A DNA stretch of 64,000 nucleotides from Bacteroidaceae bacterium (GCA_024398475.1 JAKSJB010000004.1:1-64000), one strand, 5' to 3'; shown: positions 1 to 9,772, numbered from the stretch's first letter. Numbers and translations are program-made. The notes: a model not told the origin generated them from the sequence alone.

Positions 1-164
1 TATAATACCCCCTATAGGGAAAATACGATTAAAAATGACAAAATGACTTTTTGACCTTTTCTGTCTTTTCCTGTCTTTTCCTGAAATTAGTTTACAGTTT
101 TTGCTCTGGTTTATACTGAATTATTTGACATCGTACTGAAAAACTTTACAACCTTTCCTATCCT

Positions 165-203
165 TACTGACTCGTTACTGACTCATAACTGACTCGTTAC
201 TGA
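165..203. repeat. 11-bp tandem repeat ACTGACTCRTW
   Basis: About three and a half units of ACTGACTCGTT / ACTGACTCATA follow one another. The same 11-bp word recurs at 18172-18205 and, inverted, at 59421-59462, always in intergenic DNA. Confidence 0.8.
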
Positions 204-222
204 GTAAGCCCCCTAACGGGGA

Positions 223-263
223 GTCTACAAGTCTACGAGTCAACAAGTCAACGAGTCAACGAG
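223..263. repeat. 8-bp tandem repeat GTCWACRA, five units
   Basis: Units read GTCTACAA, GTCTACGA, GTCAACAA, GTCAACGA, GTCAACGA. Related words (agtcaacgagtc) recur around 6298-6315 and 27618-27645. Confidence 0.85.
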
Positions 264-266
264 TTT

Positions 267-409
267 CTACGGCACACCCCTTCGGGTTGTGGGCTAAGGT
301 AAGGATTTTTGTCATTTTCTGGTCCCCGCACGCCACTACGTTCGGCGTACGGGGTTACCCACCGCGAGCTAAGGCTCGCTGTATCGTCTTCCAGACGAAT
401 GCTATGGGG
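267..409 (-). repeat. Dispersed non-coding repeat, left copy
   Basis: Read on the minus strand, this stretch matches 27679-27880 at both ends. One end shares 'tagcccacaacccgaagggg' and the other shares 'gatacagcgagccttagc'. Each copy has a different hairpin in the middle; here it is formed by ccccgcacgcc and ggcgtacgggg at about 332-354. No coding potential is apparent. See the right copy at 27679-27880. Confidence 0.75.
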
Positions 410-605
410 ATTCTAAGAGTCAACGAGTCTACGAAACTGTGTTTTCTTTTGTTTTTGATGTTTTCTTTTGTTTTTTCTCATCGACTGTGCGAAGCACACA
501 AAGTACCCACCTAGACGTGTCCTGTAATTCGAACGCCGAGTTTAATTCCTAATCAAAGGACATGCATAATCATTTCACTAATTCACTAATTCGTGGACAA
601 ATAAA

Positions 606-629
606 ACGCAAACCCTAACGCAAACGCAA
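606..629 (+). repeat. 24-bp repeat, copy 1 (GCAAACCCTAACGC core)
   Basis: An identical 24-mer with core GCAAACCCTAACGCAAACGC occurs at 27507-27530. The inverted form is at 27884-27907. All copies are intergenic. Confidence 0.85.
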
Positions 630-729
630 TGGCTAAAGGCTAATTCACTAACCCGCCTTCCAAGGCTAAAGGCTGATGGCCACAGTCAATTGGCTGCCGA
701 AGGCACTAAAAACTTATTTATTATGTCAA

Positions 730-1503
730 TCAAACTTTCACATGAAATGAACGGTTTTCAGCATCAAACTGTATGCCGTCACCTTTTATCCTTTCCGTTA
801 TCATGCCATTTGAACAGAGTTCGGCTGGGGTGCCGACGGTGATATTTCCTTTTTCATCCATGAGCCACACCTTGTCTGCCACCTGAAGTGCAAGATCTAT
901 GTCGTGGATTGAGAGCAATATTGCCTTGCCTTGTCCGTGAGCCAGACGACGGAGCAGCATCATCACGGCTACCTTGTTGGGATAGAACAGGAATGCAGTC
1001 GGTTCATCGAGCAGAATGACAGGTGTCTGCTGCGCAATTGCCTTGGCTATCATGGTTTTCTGCCGTTCTCCATCGCTGAGTGTGTCTATCATCTGTTCGG
1101 CAAGATGCTGTACTCCTACCAATCCCATACATTCGTTTACGATGTGACGGTCTTTCGGTTTCAGGCGTCCCCAGAATCCAGTATAAGGCATGCGTCCCAT
1201 TGCTACGACATCGAATGCAGAGAGATTGCATATTGAGGTATTGTTGGTGAGTACCACACTTATCAGTCTTGACATTTCTGCCGAAGTGAGTTGCGATGCA
1301 GGTCTGCCTCCTATAATAATCTCGCCTTCCAACATTGGTTGGAAAGAAGCCAAGGTACGCAGCAAGGTTGACTTTCCTATTCCGTTAGGACCAATCAGGC
1401 AAGTCAACTCTCCTTTACCGAGAGTGGCATTTACCCCCCTGCTGACTATCTTTTCCCTACCGCCGGAACGGTAACCGGTTACTAAATTCCTGAGTTCGAT
1501 CAT
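730..1503 (-). CDS. FecE/FhuC-type ABC transporter ATP-binding protein
   Basis: ATPase subunit of an importer of the iron-siderophore, heme or cobalamin class. The start at 1503 (MIELRN...) gives 257 residues; the longer frame to 1524 would begin with TTG. Walker A (GPNGIGKS) is at residues 38-45, the signature LSDGE at 142-146, Walker B (VILLDEP) at 162-168 and the switch histidine (SIHD) at 198-201. The signature has Asp in place of the second Gly of LSGGQ. No permease or binding-protein gene adjoins it, so it is either an orphan or its partners lie left of the window. The substrate cannot be told from the sequence. A promoter -7 box lies at 1552-1559. Confidence 0.88.
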   Translation of the reverse strand: MIELRNLVTGYRSGGREKIVSRGVNATLGKGELTCLIGPNGIGKSTLLRTLASFQPMLEGEIIIGGRPASQLTSAEMSRLISVVLTNNTSICNLSAFDVVAMGRMPYTGFWGRLKPKDRHIVNECMGLVGVQHLAEQMIDTLSDGERQKTMIAKAIAQQTPVILLDEPTAFLFYPNKVAVMMLLRRLAHGQGKAILLSIHDIDLALQVADKVWLMDEKGNITVGTPAELCSNGMITERIKGDGIQFDAENRSFHVKV

Positions 1504-1551
1504 ATCTGACAACTGTCTTTGCAAACTACCAGTTCACAATGATTCCCAGCG

Positions 1552-1559
1552 CAAAGGTA
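1552..1559 (-). promoter_or_regulatory. Bacteroidota -7 box for the ABC ATPase gene
   Basis: TACCTTTG on the minus strand, about 50 bp upstream of the chosen ATG at 1503. It matches the TAnnTTTG consensus. Confidence 0.65.
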
Positions 1560-1646
1560 GTAATATTTAATTGAAAAATGAGTATTCTGCCGTATCATAT
1601 TTTAATGAAATACCTCATAATACGTTTACATTAGAATAAAAATGCT

Positions 1647-1654
1647 TATATTTG
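1647..1654 (+). promoter_or_regulatory. -7 box for the GH51 operon
   Basis: TATATTTG lies 47 bp before the ATG at 1702. It overlaps the upstream ATG at 1642, which is therefore not the start. Confidence 0.6.
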
Positions 1655-1701
1655 CACGACTAATTAAATTCATCAACAATCTAACTCATTGGTATTGTTC
1701 T

Positions 1702-3681
1702 ATGAAAAAGGAACTGACAATTGCAATCTGCATGTCGCTTGCGGCTTTCGGTGCAAAAGCCCAGAATCACGAATTAGACATTATGCCAAAGAAGGTGGGG
1801 GCAGCCATTCCTTCTACTCTATACGGCATCTTCCTTGAAGATATCAACTATGCAGCCGATGGCGGTCTTTATGGAGAACTGGTAAAGAACCGCTCGTTTG
1901 AATTCCCTGACAGATACATGGGTTGGAAGGTTTTCGGCAATGTAAGCCTGAAAGACAATGGACCTTTCGGGAAGAATCCTCACTATATCCGTGTTGGCTA
2001 CAGCGGCCACAACGACAAGTTCTCCGGTGTAGAAAATGAGGGGTATTTCGGAATCGGTTTCCAGAAGGGTTCTGAATACCGTTTCTCCGTATGGGCACGT
2101 ACTCCCGACGGCGGTACAGGTAAGATCCGTGTCCTTCTATGCGATCCTTCCACCATGGACGAGCGTCAACAGTTTACGGAACAGGAACTGACCATAAACA
2201 GCAAGGACTGGAAGAAATATACTATTACTATGAAGGCAGCGAAGACCGTGAACAAGGGTACGCTGAGGGTGATGCTGAGCCGGGGAAGTGCGGTCGTTGA
2301 CCTTGAGCATATCAGTCTCTTCCCTGCCGACACGTGGAAAGGACATGAAAACGGTATGCGCAAGGATCTGGCTCAGGCTCTTGCCGACCTTCACCCAGGT
2401 GTATTCCGTTTTCCCGGAGGCTGTATCGTGGAAGGTACCGACCTTGCCACACGCTACCAATGGAAGAATTCAGTCGGTCCGGTTGAAAACCGTCCTCTCA
2501 ACGAGAACCGCTGGCACTATACATTTGACTACAGGTTCTTCCCTGACTATTATCAGTCCTACGGATTGGGATTTTTCGAGTATTTCCAACTCTGTGAGGA
2601 AATCGGTGCTTCGCCCCTACCTGTAATCAGCGTAGGACTTGCCTGCCAGTTCCAAAACAGTTCCGAGAAGGCTCACCAACCAGTTGACGAACTCCAGCCG
2701 TATATTGACGACGTACTCGACCTCATTGAGTTTGCCAACGGTGACCCGGAAAAGAATCCATGGGCTAAACTGCGGGCTGACATGGGACACCCTGCCCCAT
2801 TCGGTCTCAAGTACGTTGCTATCGGAAACGAGCAATGGGGGCAGACCTACATCGACCACCTGCAGCCTTTCGTACAGCAGGTAAGGAAAAAATATCCGAA
2901 CATCAGGATTATCGGCACGTCAGGTCCTAACTCAGAAGGTGCTGATTTCGATTTTCTCTGGCCTGAGATGAGAAAAATCGGAGCCGACCTCGTAGACGAG
3001 CATTTCTACCGTCCTGAAGACTGGTTCCTGAAGAGCGGAAACCGTTATGACAACTACAGCCGCAAGGGACCTAAGGTTTTTGCGGGCGAATATGCATGTC
3101 ACGGGAAGGGAAAGAAATGGAATCATTTCGAGGCTTCGCTCCTCGAGGCGGCATTCCTTACCGGAGTAGAACGCAATGCAGACGTGGTGGAGATGGCTAC
3201 ATACGCCCCTCTTTTTGCTCATGTTGACGGATGGCAATGGCGTCCTGACATGATATGGTATGACAACCTGCGTTCATTCCGCACCTGCTCCTGGTATGTT
3301 CAGTCGATGTATTCAAACAACAAGGGAACAAATGTCATTCCTTGCCTGCTCGACAACAAGAAACCTGCTGCCGGCAACGACGGACAGGACGGACTGTTTG
3401 CCAGTTCTGTTATCGACAGGAACTCAAAGGCGGTCATCATAAAGATTGTCAACACCGGCGACAGGGTTCAGGATATCCTTGTCAATATCAGGCAAGGCTA
3501 TTTCAAGGGTGCAGTCAATGCTGAGGTCACGACATTCGGTGCCGACAACATGGACGGGGAGAATACTCTCGACAATCCTACGATGTATACGCCCAAGACC
3601 AATACCGTTTCTTTTGACTCACCTTCATTCAAGGTCAGCATACCTGCCAAGACATTCGTGATGTACAGAGTAAAACAGTAA
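1702..3681 (+). CDS. Alpha-L-arabinofuranosidase, glycoside hydrolase family 51
   Basis: Secreted or periplasmic enzyme that removes arabinofuranosyl side chains from arabinan or arabinoxylan. The ATG at 1702 opens a clean signal peptide (MKKELTIAICMSLAAFGAKAQ); the in-frame ATG at 1642 sits inside the promoter. The mature protein has an N-terminal carbohydrate-binding-like segment. The TIM barrel carries IGNEQWG (acid/base Glu about residue 377) and VFAGEYACH (nucleophile Glu about 463), and a beta-sandwich follows at the C-terminus. The 659-residue length fits bacterial GH51 enzymes with an extra N-terminal module. The stop is 2 nt from the nucleotidase start, so the two are probably co-transcribed. 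No SusC/D pair adjoins it. Confidence 0.93.
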   Translation: MKKELTIAICMSLAAFGAKAQNHELDIMPKKVGAAIPSTLYGIFLEDINYAADGGLYGELVKNRSFEFPDRYMGWKVFGNVSLKDNGPFGKNPHYIRVGYSGHNDKFSGVENEGYFGIGFQKGSEYRFSVWARTPDGGTGKIRVLLCDPSTMDERQQFTEQELTINSKDWKKYTITMKAAKTVNKGTLRVMLSRGSAVVDLEHISLFPADTWKGHENGMRKDLAQALADLHPGVFRFPGGCIVEGTDLATRYQWKNSVGPVENRPLNENRWHYTFDYRFFPDYYQSYGLGFFEYFQLCEEIGASPLPVISVGLACQFQNSSEKAHQPVDELQPYIDDVLDLIEFANGDPEKNPWAKLRADMGHPAPFGLKYVAIGNEQWGQTYIDHLQPFVQQVRKKYPNIRIIGTSGPNSEGADFDFLWPEMRKIGADLVDEHFYRPEDWFLKSGNRYDNYSRKGPKVFAGEYACHGKGKKWNHFEASLLEAAFLTGVERNADVVEMATYAPLFAHVDGWQWRPDMIWYDNLRSFRTCSWYVQSMYSNNKGTNVIPCLLDNKKPAAGNDGQDGLFASSVIDRNSKAVIIKIVNTGDRVQDILVNIRQGYFKGAVNAEVTTFGADNMDGENTLDNPTMYTPKTNTVSFDSPSFKVSIPAKTFVMYRVKQ

Positions 3682-3683
3682 TA

Positions 3684-5126
3684 ATGACTAAAAGAGGGTT
3701 TAATATTTCATCTTCCATTGTCCTGACAGTCTTATTGTCTGCCGTCTCCGTATGCGTCCACGCTCAGCGGCAGGTCATAAACATACTGTCGGTAAACGAC
3801 ATGCATTCCGCTATCGACCAATTCCCTAAGTTTGCAGCCGTGGCTGACAGTCTGAGAGGGATTGATCCGGAACTGATCGTACTTGGTGCCGGAGACAACC
3901 GTACCGGCAATCCTTTCAACGACCGCTACTCCATACCTGCGTACCCTATGACAGCACTCATGAATGCTGTGGGATTCAAGGCTTCGGCTATCGGCAATCA
4001 CGAATGGGACAGCGGCATCAATGGACTGGGAACACTTATCAATCTGTCTGCATTCCCCTACCTTTGCTGCAATGTGAATGTACCTGACAGCATTCATCTT
4101 GACATCGAGCCTTATACATTCATCAATGTCCACGGCATCAGAATCGGTATTCTCGGTGCCATTCAGACGAGTGTAAACGGTATTCCTGAGAGTCACCCCA
4201 AAAACCTTGAAGGACTTTCGTTCTGCAGGGCTGATTCCATCATTGCCCGGTATGAATGGATGCGGCAGCAATGTGACTACCTCATACTTCTTTCACATAC
4301 AGGTTATGAAACAGACTTAGAACTGGCTCACCTTTATCCGTTCTTCGACCAGATTATAGGAGGGCATACTCATACTCTCACTGAGCCTAACGATTTTCAT
4401 GAGGGAGTGCTCATTACTCAGGCACTCAATAAACTGAAATATGCCACCCACACCACGGTGGTTCTCAACGACGGAAAGGTTGTGAGCAAAGAGTCGGAGC
4501 AGATAAACCTGCAGGACAGGACAACTGAAGACAAAGCCACGAAAATGCTGCTGAACGTATTCAGACAAAATCCGGAACTGTCGCGTCGGGTTGCTACGGC
4601 GGAGACTGATTTCACGAATGCAGAGGAATTGGGGTGCCTAATGTGCGATGCCATTCTGAAGGAGACTGAATCGGACATTGCCCTGCAGAACGGGGGTGGT
4701 GTACGCATATCGTCCTTACCTGCCGGTCCTATGACTGTGAGCGATGTACTTCGACTTGACCCCTTCGGCAACGAAGCAATCATATACGAACTCACGGGTA
4801 AGGAAGTGGCAGAGATGATTCTCGGCTGTTTCAATACCGATTCGCATCAAATCCCATACGTCGGCGGCATCACATACGAAATGACCGTAGACCGCAATCT
4901 CAATGCCAAATCCATCGAACTGAGGAACTTGGACGGCAGCAGGTTTGACCTTAAGAAAAAATACCGCATGGTCACCAACTCCTATGTAGCAGCCATACTC
5001 CCCAATCCAAAAAGCGGAAGCGGAACGAGTTGCTACATCTCCTGTTCTGACCTTCTGATTGATTATCTTCAGAAGCATCAGACCGTCAATTATCAAGGTA
5101 TCAGGCGCACATCAATCATTAAATAG
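3684..5126 (+). CDS. Periplasmic 5'-nucleotidase / metallophosphatase (UshA family)
   Basis: Predicted to dephosphorylate extracellular nucleotides or related phosphoesters. A signal peptide ends near residue 28 (...VSVCVHAQ). The metallophosphoesterase domain shows NDMH (38-41), GAGDN (68-72), GNHEWD (104-109) and GGHTH, all metal-ligand motifs. The C-terminal 5'-nucleotidase domain has NGGGVRISSLPAGPMT and the DPFGNE segment that forms the nucleotide pocket. The 480-residue length is slightly short for the family. It follows the GH51 gene with a 2-nt gap and precedes the DUF362 gene by 32 nt. It ends in TAG. Confidence 0.9.
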   Translation: MTKRGFNISSSIVLTVLLSAVSVCVHAQRQVINILSVNDMHSAIDQFPKFAAVADSLRGIDPELIVLGAGDNRTGNPFNDRYSIPAYPMTALMNAVGFKASAIGNHEWDSGINGLGTLINLSAFPYLCCNVNVPDSIHLDIEPYTFINVHGIRIGILGAIQTSVNGIPESHPKNLEGLSFCRADSIIARYEWMRQQCDYLILLSHTGYETDLELAHLYPFFDQIIGGHTHTLTEPNDFHEGVLITQALNKLKYATHTTVVLNDGKVVSKESEQINLQDRTTEDKATKMLLNVFRQNPELSRRVATAETDFTNAEELGCLMCDAILKETESDIALQNGGGVRISSLPAGPMTVSDVLRLDPFGNEAIIYELTGKEVAEMILGCFNTDSHQIPYVGGITYEMTVDRNLNAKSIELRNLDGSRFDLKKKYRMVTNSYVAAILPNPKSGSGTSCYISCSDLLIDYLQKHQTVNYQGIRRTSIIK

Positions 5127-5158
5127 AATAGCATAATACAACCATTAATTTATCTCGT

Positions 5159-6112
5159 ATGAAAAAGTTAGCACTTATCATTGCTGTCATACTGATAAGT
5201 TCAGCAGTCTCAGCACAGGAAAAAGCCACGGTCTATATGACCACGGACATCACACCCGAAGCCCTCGTCGGGATTTATGAAGCACTCGGTGTAAAGGCCG
5301 AAGGCAACGTTGCCGTTAAAATCAGTACAGGAGAACCAGGCGGTCACAATTTCCTACAGCCTGCACTCATCGGCAAGTTGGTGAAGCACGTGAACGGTAC
5401 AATCGTTGAATGCAACACAGCCTACGGAGGAAAACGTGCGACTTTCGAGCAGCATTGGCAGACAGTCCGAGATCATGGTTTCCTCGACATCGCCAAGGTG
5501 GACCTCATGGACGAGGAAGGTGAATTCAGCATTCCGGTAAAAGACTCAACCCACATCAAATGCGACATCGTCGGAACACACATGAAGAACTATGACTTCA
5601 TGGTCAACCTTGCCCACTTCAAGGGGCACACTATGGGCGGATTCGGAGGTGTACTCAAGAATCAGTCCATCGGGGTGGCTTCTGCCAACGGAAAGGCAAA
5701 TATTCATACTGCAGGACGTACGCAAAAAACAAGCGGAATGTGGGGCGGAAGGGTCAATCAGGATTTCTTCCTTGAGTCTATGGCTTCTGCTGCTCAGGCT
5801 GTTCATGATTACTTCAAGGCGAAGAAGGGAATTATCTACATCAACGTGATGAACAACCTCAGCGTGGACTGCGACTGCGACTCACACCCTCACGACCCTG
5901 AAATGAAGGATATCGGCATTCTTGCCAGCACGGATCCTGTGGCACTCGACCAGGCATGCATCGACCTCGTATTCAACTACCCTTCCAAGGAAGGCGACAA
6001 TGCTGCAGCCCTGATTGAACGAATCAATTCACGCCACGGTGTGCATACCGTGGAACATGCAGAAAAGATTGGTTTGGGCACCCGCCAATACAATCTCGTG
6101 AAACTGAAATAG
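5159..6112 (+). CDS. DUF362 domain protein, exported
   Basis: 317 residues with a signal peptide (cleavage near SAVSAQ). The core matches the DUF362 family: segments around VAVKISTGEPGGHNFLQP, CNTAYGGKR, NLAHFKGHTMGGFGG and STDPVALDQACIDL. A Cys/Asp-rich stretch (DCDCDSHPHD) lies in the second half. The family is often joined to ferredoxin domains, but none is present here. The function is unknown; a metal or redox role is only a guess. It is the last gene of the three-gene plus-strand unit, followed by an intrinsic terminator at 6141-6179. It ends in TAG. Confidence 0.85.
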   Translation: MKKLALIIAVILISSAVSAQEKATVYMTTDITPEALVGIYEALGVKAEGNVAVKISTGEPGGHNFLQPALIGKLVKHVNGTIVECNTAYGGKRATFEQHWQTVRDHGFLDIAKVDLMDEEGEFSIPVKDSTHIKCDIVGTHMKNYDFMVNLAHFKGHTMGGFGGVLKNQSIGVASANGKANIHTAGRTQKTSGMWGGRVNQDFFLESMASAAQAVHDYFKAKKGIIYINVMNNLSVDCDCDSHPHDPEMKDIGILASTDPVALDQACIDLVFNYPSKEGDNAAALIERINSRHGVHTVEHAEKIGLGTRQYNLVKLK

Positions 6113-6140
6113 CAACCTCTGCCCTAATCGTTATATACAA

Positions 6141-6179
6141 CAATCCCCTGACAGACATTGATAATCTGCCAGGGGATTG
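6141..6179 (+). terminator. Intrinsic terminator after the DUF362 gene
   Basis: Arms CAATCCCCTG (6141-6150) and CAGGGGATTG (6170-6179), with further AGA/TCT pairing inside the loop, followed by a T-rich run. Confidence 0.8.
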
Positions 6180-6234
6180 CTTATTTAACTTTCGCTGGGT
6201 TTCTGACTTGCTCAGATTCTTGTAGTCAGTAGAT

Positions 6235-6395
6235 TTGGAGTTAATGGAGTTAAGGCTTTATAATGCTTTCAGCCATTAGCCATTGGCTTTTTGAGGTCAA
6301 CAAATCAACGAGTTTTCGAGACTATGTTTTCTTTAGAGTTACCCCTCATCCGGATGGGAAGCCAATGACTAATGGCCAATGGCTTTTTGCGTTCT
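6235..6395. repeat. Intergenic low-complexity repeats
   Basis: Contains 'gccattagccattggc', 'caacaaatcaacgag', a TTTCGAGACTATGTTTTCTTT stretch resembling 425-452, and CATCCGGATGG (6350-6360), which recurs near 27650. No gene seen. Confidence 0.6.
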
Positions 6396-6407
6396 ACTGA
6401 ACTACTA

Positions 6408-6890
6408 TTAGAAGTAGATTCCTATGCCACACTTGAAACCAAACTCGCTATTGTGGGAGAAGTCGGTGAGACTCATGTCGAAATATACAGATGGTTCCAC
6501 TGTGATGTAATGGTTGAGGAAATAGCAGTAACCTACTTCCGGTGTGACTTGAACGTCATTCACGCTGCTGAGAAGATGACGGAACTTTACGCCTGCTGCA
6601 AGGAAGATTCCGTTCTGTTCGATATAGTAACGGCCCTTTGCTCCGACTACCAATTGGTTGAGATCTCCGTTGGAGAAATCAAGTCCTACATTTCCTACAA
6701 GCATGATGTCGCGTTCCACGAAATAACCGGCGTTGGCATCAACGCCCAAAGAGAGGTCCTTGAGGTCGCTGAATGAGAGATTCAGTCCTGTGAGTGATGC
6801 TCCTACATACTTTTTACCTTGTTCAAACTGTGCTGAAGCGCCCTGAACCATTGCGAGGGCAAGCACCAATGTCATTAAAATCTTTTTCAT
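6408..6890 (-). CDS. Small outer-membrane beta-barrel protein (OmpX/porin-like)
   Basis: 160 residues with a signal peptide (MKKILMTLVLALAMVQGASAQ). The mature part alternates hydrophobic and polar residues in short strands (KKYVGASLTGLNLSF, YFVERDIMLVGNVGLDF, and so on). It ends in the aromatic-terminated strand FGFKCGIGIYF typical of barrels inserted by the BAM machinery. About eight strands are predicted. A precise function cannot be assigned. It stands alone between two convergent or repeat-rich gaps. Confidence 0.8.
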   Translation of the reverse strand: MKKILMTLVLALAMVQGASAQFEQGKKYVGASLTGLNLSFSDLKDLSLGVDANAGYFVERDIMLVGNVGLDFSNGDLNQLVVGAKGRYYIEQNGIFLAAGVKFRHLLSSVNDVQVTPEVGYCYFLNHYITVEPSVYFDMSLTDFSHNSEFGFKCGIGIYF

Positions 6891-6982
6891 ACGGTCTGTT
6901 TTTTCTGAATAGTTACCTATTTCAATTGTTATTTATCATTTATTCAACTTTTGCAAGTTTCCAACTTACTCAATTTCAGAAG

Positions 6983-7183
6983 TTATTTTTTATCACGTCT
7001 TGCGTTCATCTGTTCCTTTTTCCTAAGTGCCCAGAACAATGCTGCTACGATGCAGGCATCGGCAATCATTAGTGGAAGATTGTGTGTCCAGGCATTATAT
7101 TCTATGCCATAATACACGTAGAATGCCAATCCGGCAAGCAGTAGTGCAATAGGCAGCCAATTGGATTTTCTTATTTTCCTCAT
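6983..7183 (-). CDS. Small two-helix inner-membrane protein
   Basis: 66 residues with two predicted transmembrane segments (about residues 9-26 and 36-54) between basic ends (MRKIRK... and ...RKKEQMNARRDKK). The family is not recognised. Its ATG overlaps the TGA of the HAD gene (ATGA), which suggests translational coupling and supports it as a real gene. Confidence 0.7.
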   Translation of the reverse strand: MRKIRKSNWLPIALLLAGLAFYVYYGIEYNAWTHNLPLMIADACIVAALFWALRKKEQMNARRDKK

Positions 7184-7911
7184 CTGTTCAGTATATTCTT
7201 TATGTTTTCGCTTAGTTCTGCCATCGAGTGAAACAGTAGGTCGGCTCCGCTGTCCATCAGTACCTTATCAGGAAGTGGACCTGTATTGACTGCTATGACA
7301 AAGCACCCTGCAGCATGTCCTGCCTCGATTCCCAGCGGTGCATTTTCTATCACTATAGCCTGACTGCGGTCAACTCCTGCCTTCTTCAATCCCATCAGGT
7401 AGGGTTCAGGATTGGGTTTCCCATATTTCACATCTTTCGCACATACCATCCATTCGTTGCGGAACAGTCCGCTGAAATTACTTTCTATACGTTCCAGCAA
7501 ACTGACCTGTCCCGAACCTGTGACTATTATCGGTGTCACTCCGCATTCCTTTACTGCCCTTACTGTCTCTATAGCCCCCGGCATTCGTTCGGGTTTCGGA
7601 AACTCATTGAAATATTTGCTCTTACGTGCATATATTCGATGGCATTCCTCTTCGTCGGCAGCACGTGACAACTGACGCTGTGTTATGATGTTAATAGTTC
7701 CGCTTCCTGTACGTCCTTCATGCAGATATGCTTCTGCTTCAGAGAGTTCGAGTCCGAAATCTGCCATAGCATGATTCCAACTCTTAGCATGGTAGGGCAT
7801 CGAATCAAACAGCACTCCGTCCATGTCGAACATCACCAACCTACAATCAGCGGGAAGATTCACCTTATTCTGTAACGTCTTATTATATCGAGAGAATTCC
7901 GAGCACATCAA
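7180..7911 (-). CDS. HAD-superfamily phosphatase / beta-phosphoglucomutase-like
   Basis: 243 residues. Motif I is [10 protein letters not shown] (nucleophile Asp29, acid/base Asp31), followed by an alpha-helical cap. Motif II is VTGS, motif III has GKPNPEPY (Lys) and motif IV is [12 protein letters not shown]. This is the subgroup I HAD pattern of beta-phosphoglucomutase and sugar-phosphate phosphatases; the substrate is unknown. The start overlaps the end of pfkA by 29 bp and the stop overlaps the next gene by 4 bp, so all three are probably translated from one message. No internal Met would give a shorter complete protein. Confidence 0.87.
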   Translation of the reverse strand: MMCSEFSRYNKTLQNKVNLPADCRLVMFDMDGVLFDSMPYHAKSWNHAMADFGLELSEAEAYLHEGRTGSGTINIITQRQLSRAADEEECHRIYARKSKYFNEFPKPERMPGAIETVRAVKECGVTPIIVTGSGQVSLLERIESNFSGLFRNEWMVCAKDVKYGKPNPEPYLMGLKKAGVDRSQAIVIENAPLGIEAGHAAGCFVIAVNTGPLPDKVLMDSGADLLFHSMAELSENIKNILNR

Positions 7912-8863
7912 TCAACTCCTTGTCTATAGGTTTATCCTTCTTTATTGCCTGGGCTATAGGTACATATACCATCTGACCGTTCCTTATTCCTATCATCACA
8001 TTACGCTGCCCTTCCTTCAAGGCTGTAATGGCTGCGACTCCGAGTCGGCTTGACAGGATTCGGTCGAATGCCGATGGCGTTCCTCCCCGTTGAAGATAAC
8101 CAAGAATTGTAACCCTTACGTCATATTCAGGGTATTCCTTCCTCACACGCTCAGCATAATGCATGGCTCCTCCGGTCTTGGGACTTTCTGAAACAAGCAC
8201 GATACTGCTGTTCTTCGATTTTCTGATTCCGTGACCGATATATTGCTTGAGTTGGTCGATATCGGTCTTATCTTCCGGAATGATTGCTGCCTCTGCTCCA
8301 GCTGCGATGGCGCTGTTCTGGGCAAGGAATCCTGCATCACGTCCCATTACTTCTATGAAGAATATGCGGTCGTGTGAAGATGCTGTGTCCCTTATCTTAT
8401 CCACAGCCTCTACTATTGTGTTTAAGGCTGTATCATAGCCTATGGTATAGTCCGTACCATAAAGGTCGTTGTCTATTGTTCCGGGAAGTCCTATACATGG
8501 CAGGTCGTATTCACGTGCAAAGGTGTCGGCACCGGCAAGTGAACCATTACCTCCGATAACCATCAATGCATCTATCTTGTATTTCCGAATCTGCTCGTAT
8601 GCCTTCTTTCTTCCTTCCGAAGTCATGAAGTCCTTGCTTCGTGCAGTCTTCAGGATTGTACCACCCTTACCTATTGTATTGCTGACGCTTTCCGTGGTAA
8701 GTTCCTTTATTTCTCCATGAATCAATCCTTCGTATCCGCGGAATATGCCCATTACCCGCCATCCGTTGAAAATGGCAGCTCTGGTAACCGCTCTGACACA
8801 GGCATTCATGCCAGGAGCATCACCACCGGATGTGAGAACACCGATAGTCTTGATTTCCTTCAT
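7883..8863 (-). CDS. pfkA: ATP-dependent 6-phosphofructokinase
   Basis: Phosphorylates fructose 6-phosphate in glycolysis. 326 residues, the usual bacterial length. The N-terminal GGDAPGMNA binds nucleotide, [11 protein letters not shown] is the second ATP loop and PGTIDND carries the catalytic Asp. Gly, not Asp or Lys, at the two diagnostic positions indicates ATP rather than pyrophosphate as donor. MGRDAGFLA and GGTPSAFDR follow as expected. The gene lies 6 nt downstream of purU and overlaps the HAD gene. Confidence 0.96.
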   Translation of the reverse strand: MKEIKTIGVLTSGGDAPGMNACVRAVTRAAIFNGWRVMGIFRGYEGLIHGEIKELTTESVSNTIGKGGTILKTARSKDFMTSEGRKKAYEQIRKYKIDALMVIGGNGSLAGADTFAREYDLPCIGLPGTIDNDLYGTDYTIGYDTALNTIVEAVDKIRDTASSHDRIFFIEVMGRDAGFLAQNSAIAAGAEAAIIPEDKTDIDQLKQYIGHGIRKSKNSSIVLVSESPKTGGAMHYAERVRKEYPEYDVRVTILGYLQRGGTPSAFDRILSSRLGVAAITALKEGQRNVMIGIRNGQMVYVPIAQAIKKDKPIDKELIDVLGILSI

Positions 8864-8869
8864 TGTATT

Positions 8870-9733
8870 CTAACTAAAGATTACTGTCTTGTTCTTATAT
8901 GTAAGAATCTTGCGCTCAATGTGCTTAGTCACGGCTCGGCTGAGAACTATCTTCTCCAAATCGCGACCTTTAATTTTCAGGCTTTCAGGAGTATCTTTAT
9001 GAGTGATTCGGACAACATCCTGTTCGATGATTGGTCCTGCATCAAGTTCTGCTGTTACATAGTGGCTTGTTGCACCGATAATCTTTACTCCACGTTCATA
9101 TGCCTGATCATAAGGACGTGCACCGATAAATGCAGGAAGGAAGGAATGGTGGATGTTGATGATGTGATGTGGATATGCCTTTATCATATCATCGCTTATT
9201 ATCTGCATGTAGCGGGCAAGTACGATGAAAGATATATTCTCCTTCTGCATGAGTTCCATTTCTGCACGTTCAACTTCTTCCTTGTTGGAGTGGTCCTTGT
9301 TTATTGACCATACATAGTATGGAATATTGAATTGCTCTGCCACATAACGCAAGTCTTCATGATTACTGATAATACAAGGTATTTCCACGTTCCATTCACC
9401 GGTCTTGTAGCGTGCAAGAATATCATAGATACAATGGTTCATCTTGCTTACGAACAATGCCATACGAGGTTTTACGTCACTAAAGAATACATTGAAATCC
9501 ATCTCATATCTTTCTCCGAACATTGTCTTGACGTATTCCTTGATCTTTTCACGGGGAATAAGGAAATCATCCAAATCCCATTCTATTCTCATAAACAAGC
9601 GTCCTTCTATTGTATCTACATATTGGTCGAGATAAACAATATTACCACGATTATCTGTAATGAATTTAGTAATGTCTGTAATGATACCCTGTCGATCTGG
9701 ACAGTGCAACAGAATTATTGCAGTTTGCTTCAT
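8870..9733 (-). CDS. purU: Formyltetrahydrofolate deformylase
   Basis: Hydrolyses 10-formyl-THF to formate and THF, supplying formate for purine synthesis and balancing one-carbon units. 287 residues. An N-terminal ACT domain (CPDRQGIITDITKFI) is followed by a formyltransferase-fold domain with NIHHSFLPAF and the SHYVTAELDAGPIIEQD segment containing the catalytic His and Asp. It is the first gene of the purU-pfkA-HAD-small membrane protein run. A -7 box lies at 9773-9780. It ends in TAG, followed closely by the pfkA ATG. Confidence 0.95.
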   Translation of the reverse strand: MKQTAIILLHCPDRQGIITDITKFITDNRGNIVYLDQYVDTIEGRLFMRIEWDLDDFLIPREKIKEYVKTMFGERYEMDFNVFFSDVKPRMALFVSKMNHCIYDILARYKTGEWNVEIPCIISNHEDLRYVAEQFNIPYYVWSINKDHSNKEEVERAEMELMQKENISFIVLARYMQIISDDMIKAYPHHIINIHHSFLPAFIGARPYDQAYERGVKIIGATSHYVTAELDAGPIIEQDVVRITHKDTPESLKIKGRDLEKIVLSRAVTKHIERKILTYKNKTVIFS

Positions 9734-9772
9734 AATCTATCTTATATCTTCTTACATATTCTAAAATTGCAG

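Larger units (their letters stand above)
1..729. other. Non-coding region filled with short repeats
   Basis: I see no credible gene here. A 75-codon open frame at 287-514 lies across a repeat that recurs in non-coding DNA near 27.8 kb, so I do not accept it. The stretch holds an 11-bp periodic repeat (165-203), an 8-bp tandem repeat (223-263), one arm of a dispersed inverted repeat (267-409), a copy of a GCAAACCCTAACGC repeat (606-629) and scattered 'aatggc' words. It lies downstream of the ABC ATPase gene. No clear intrinsic terminator was recognised. Confidence 0.7.
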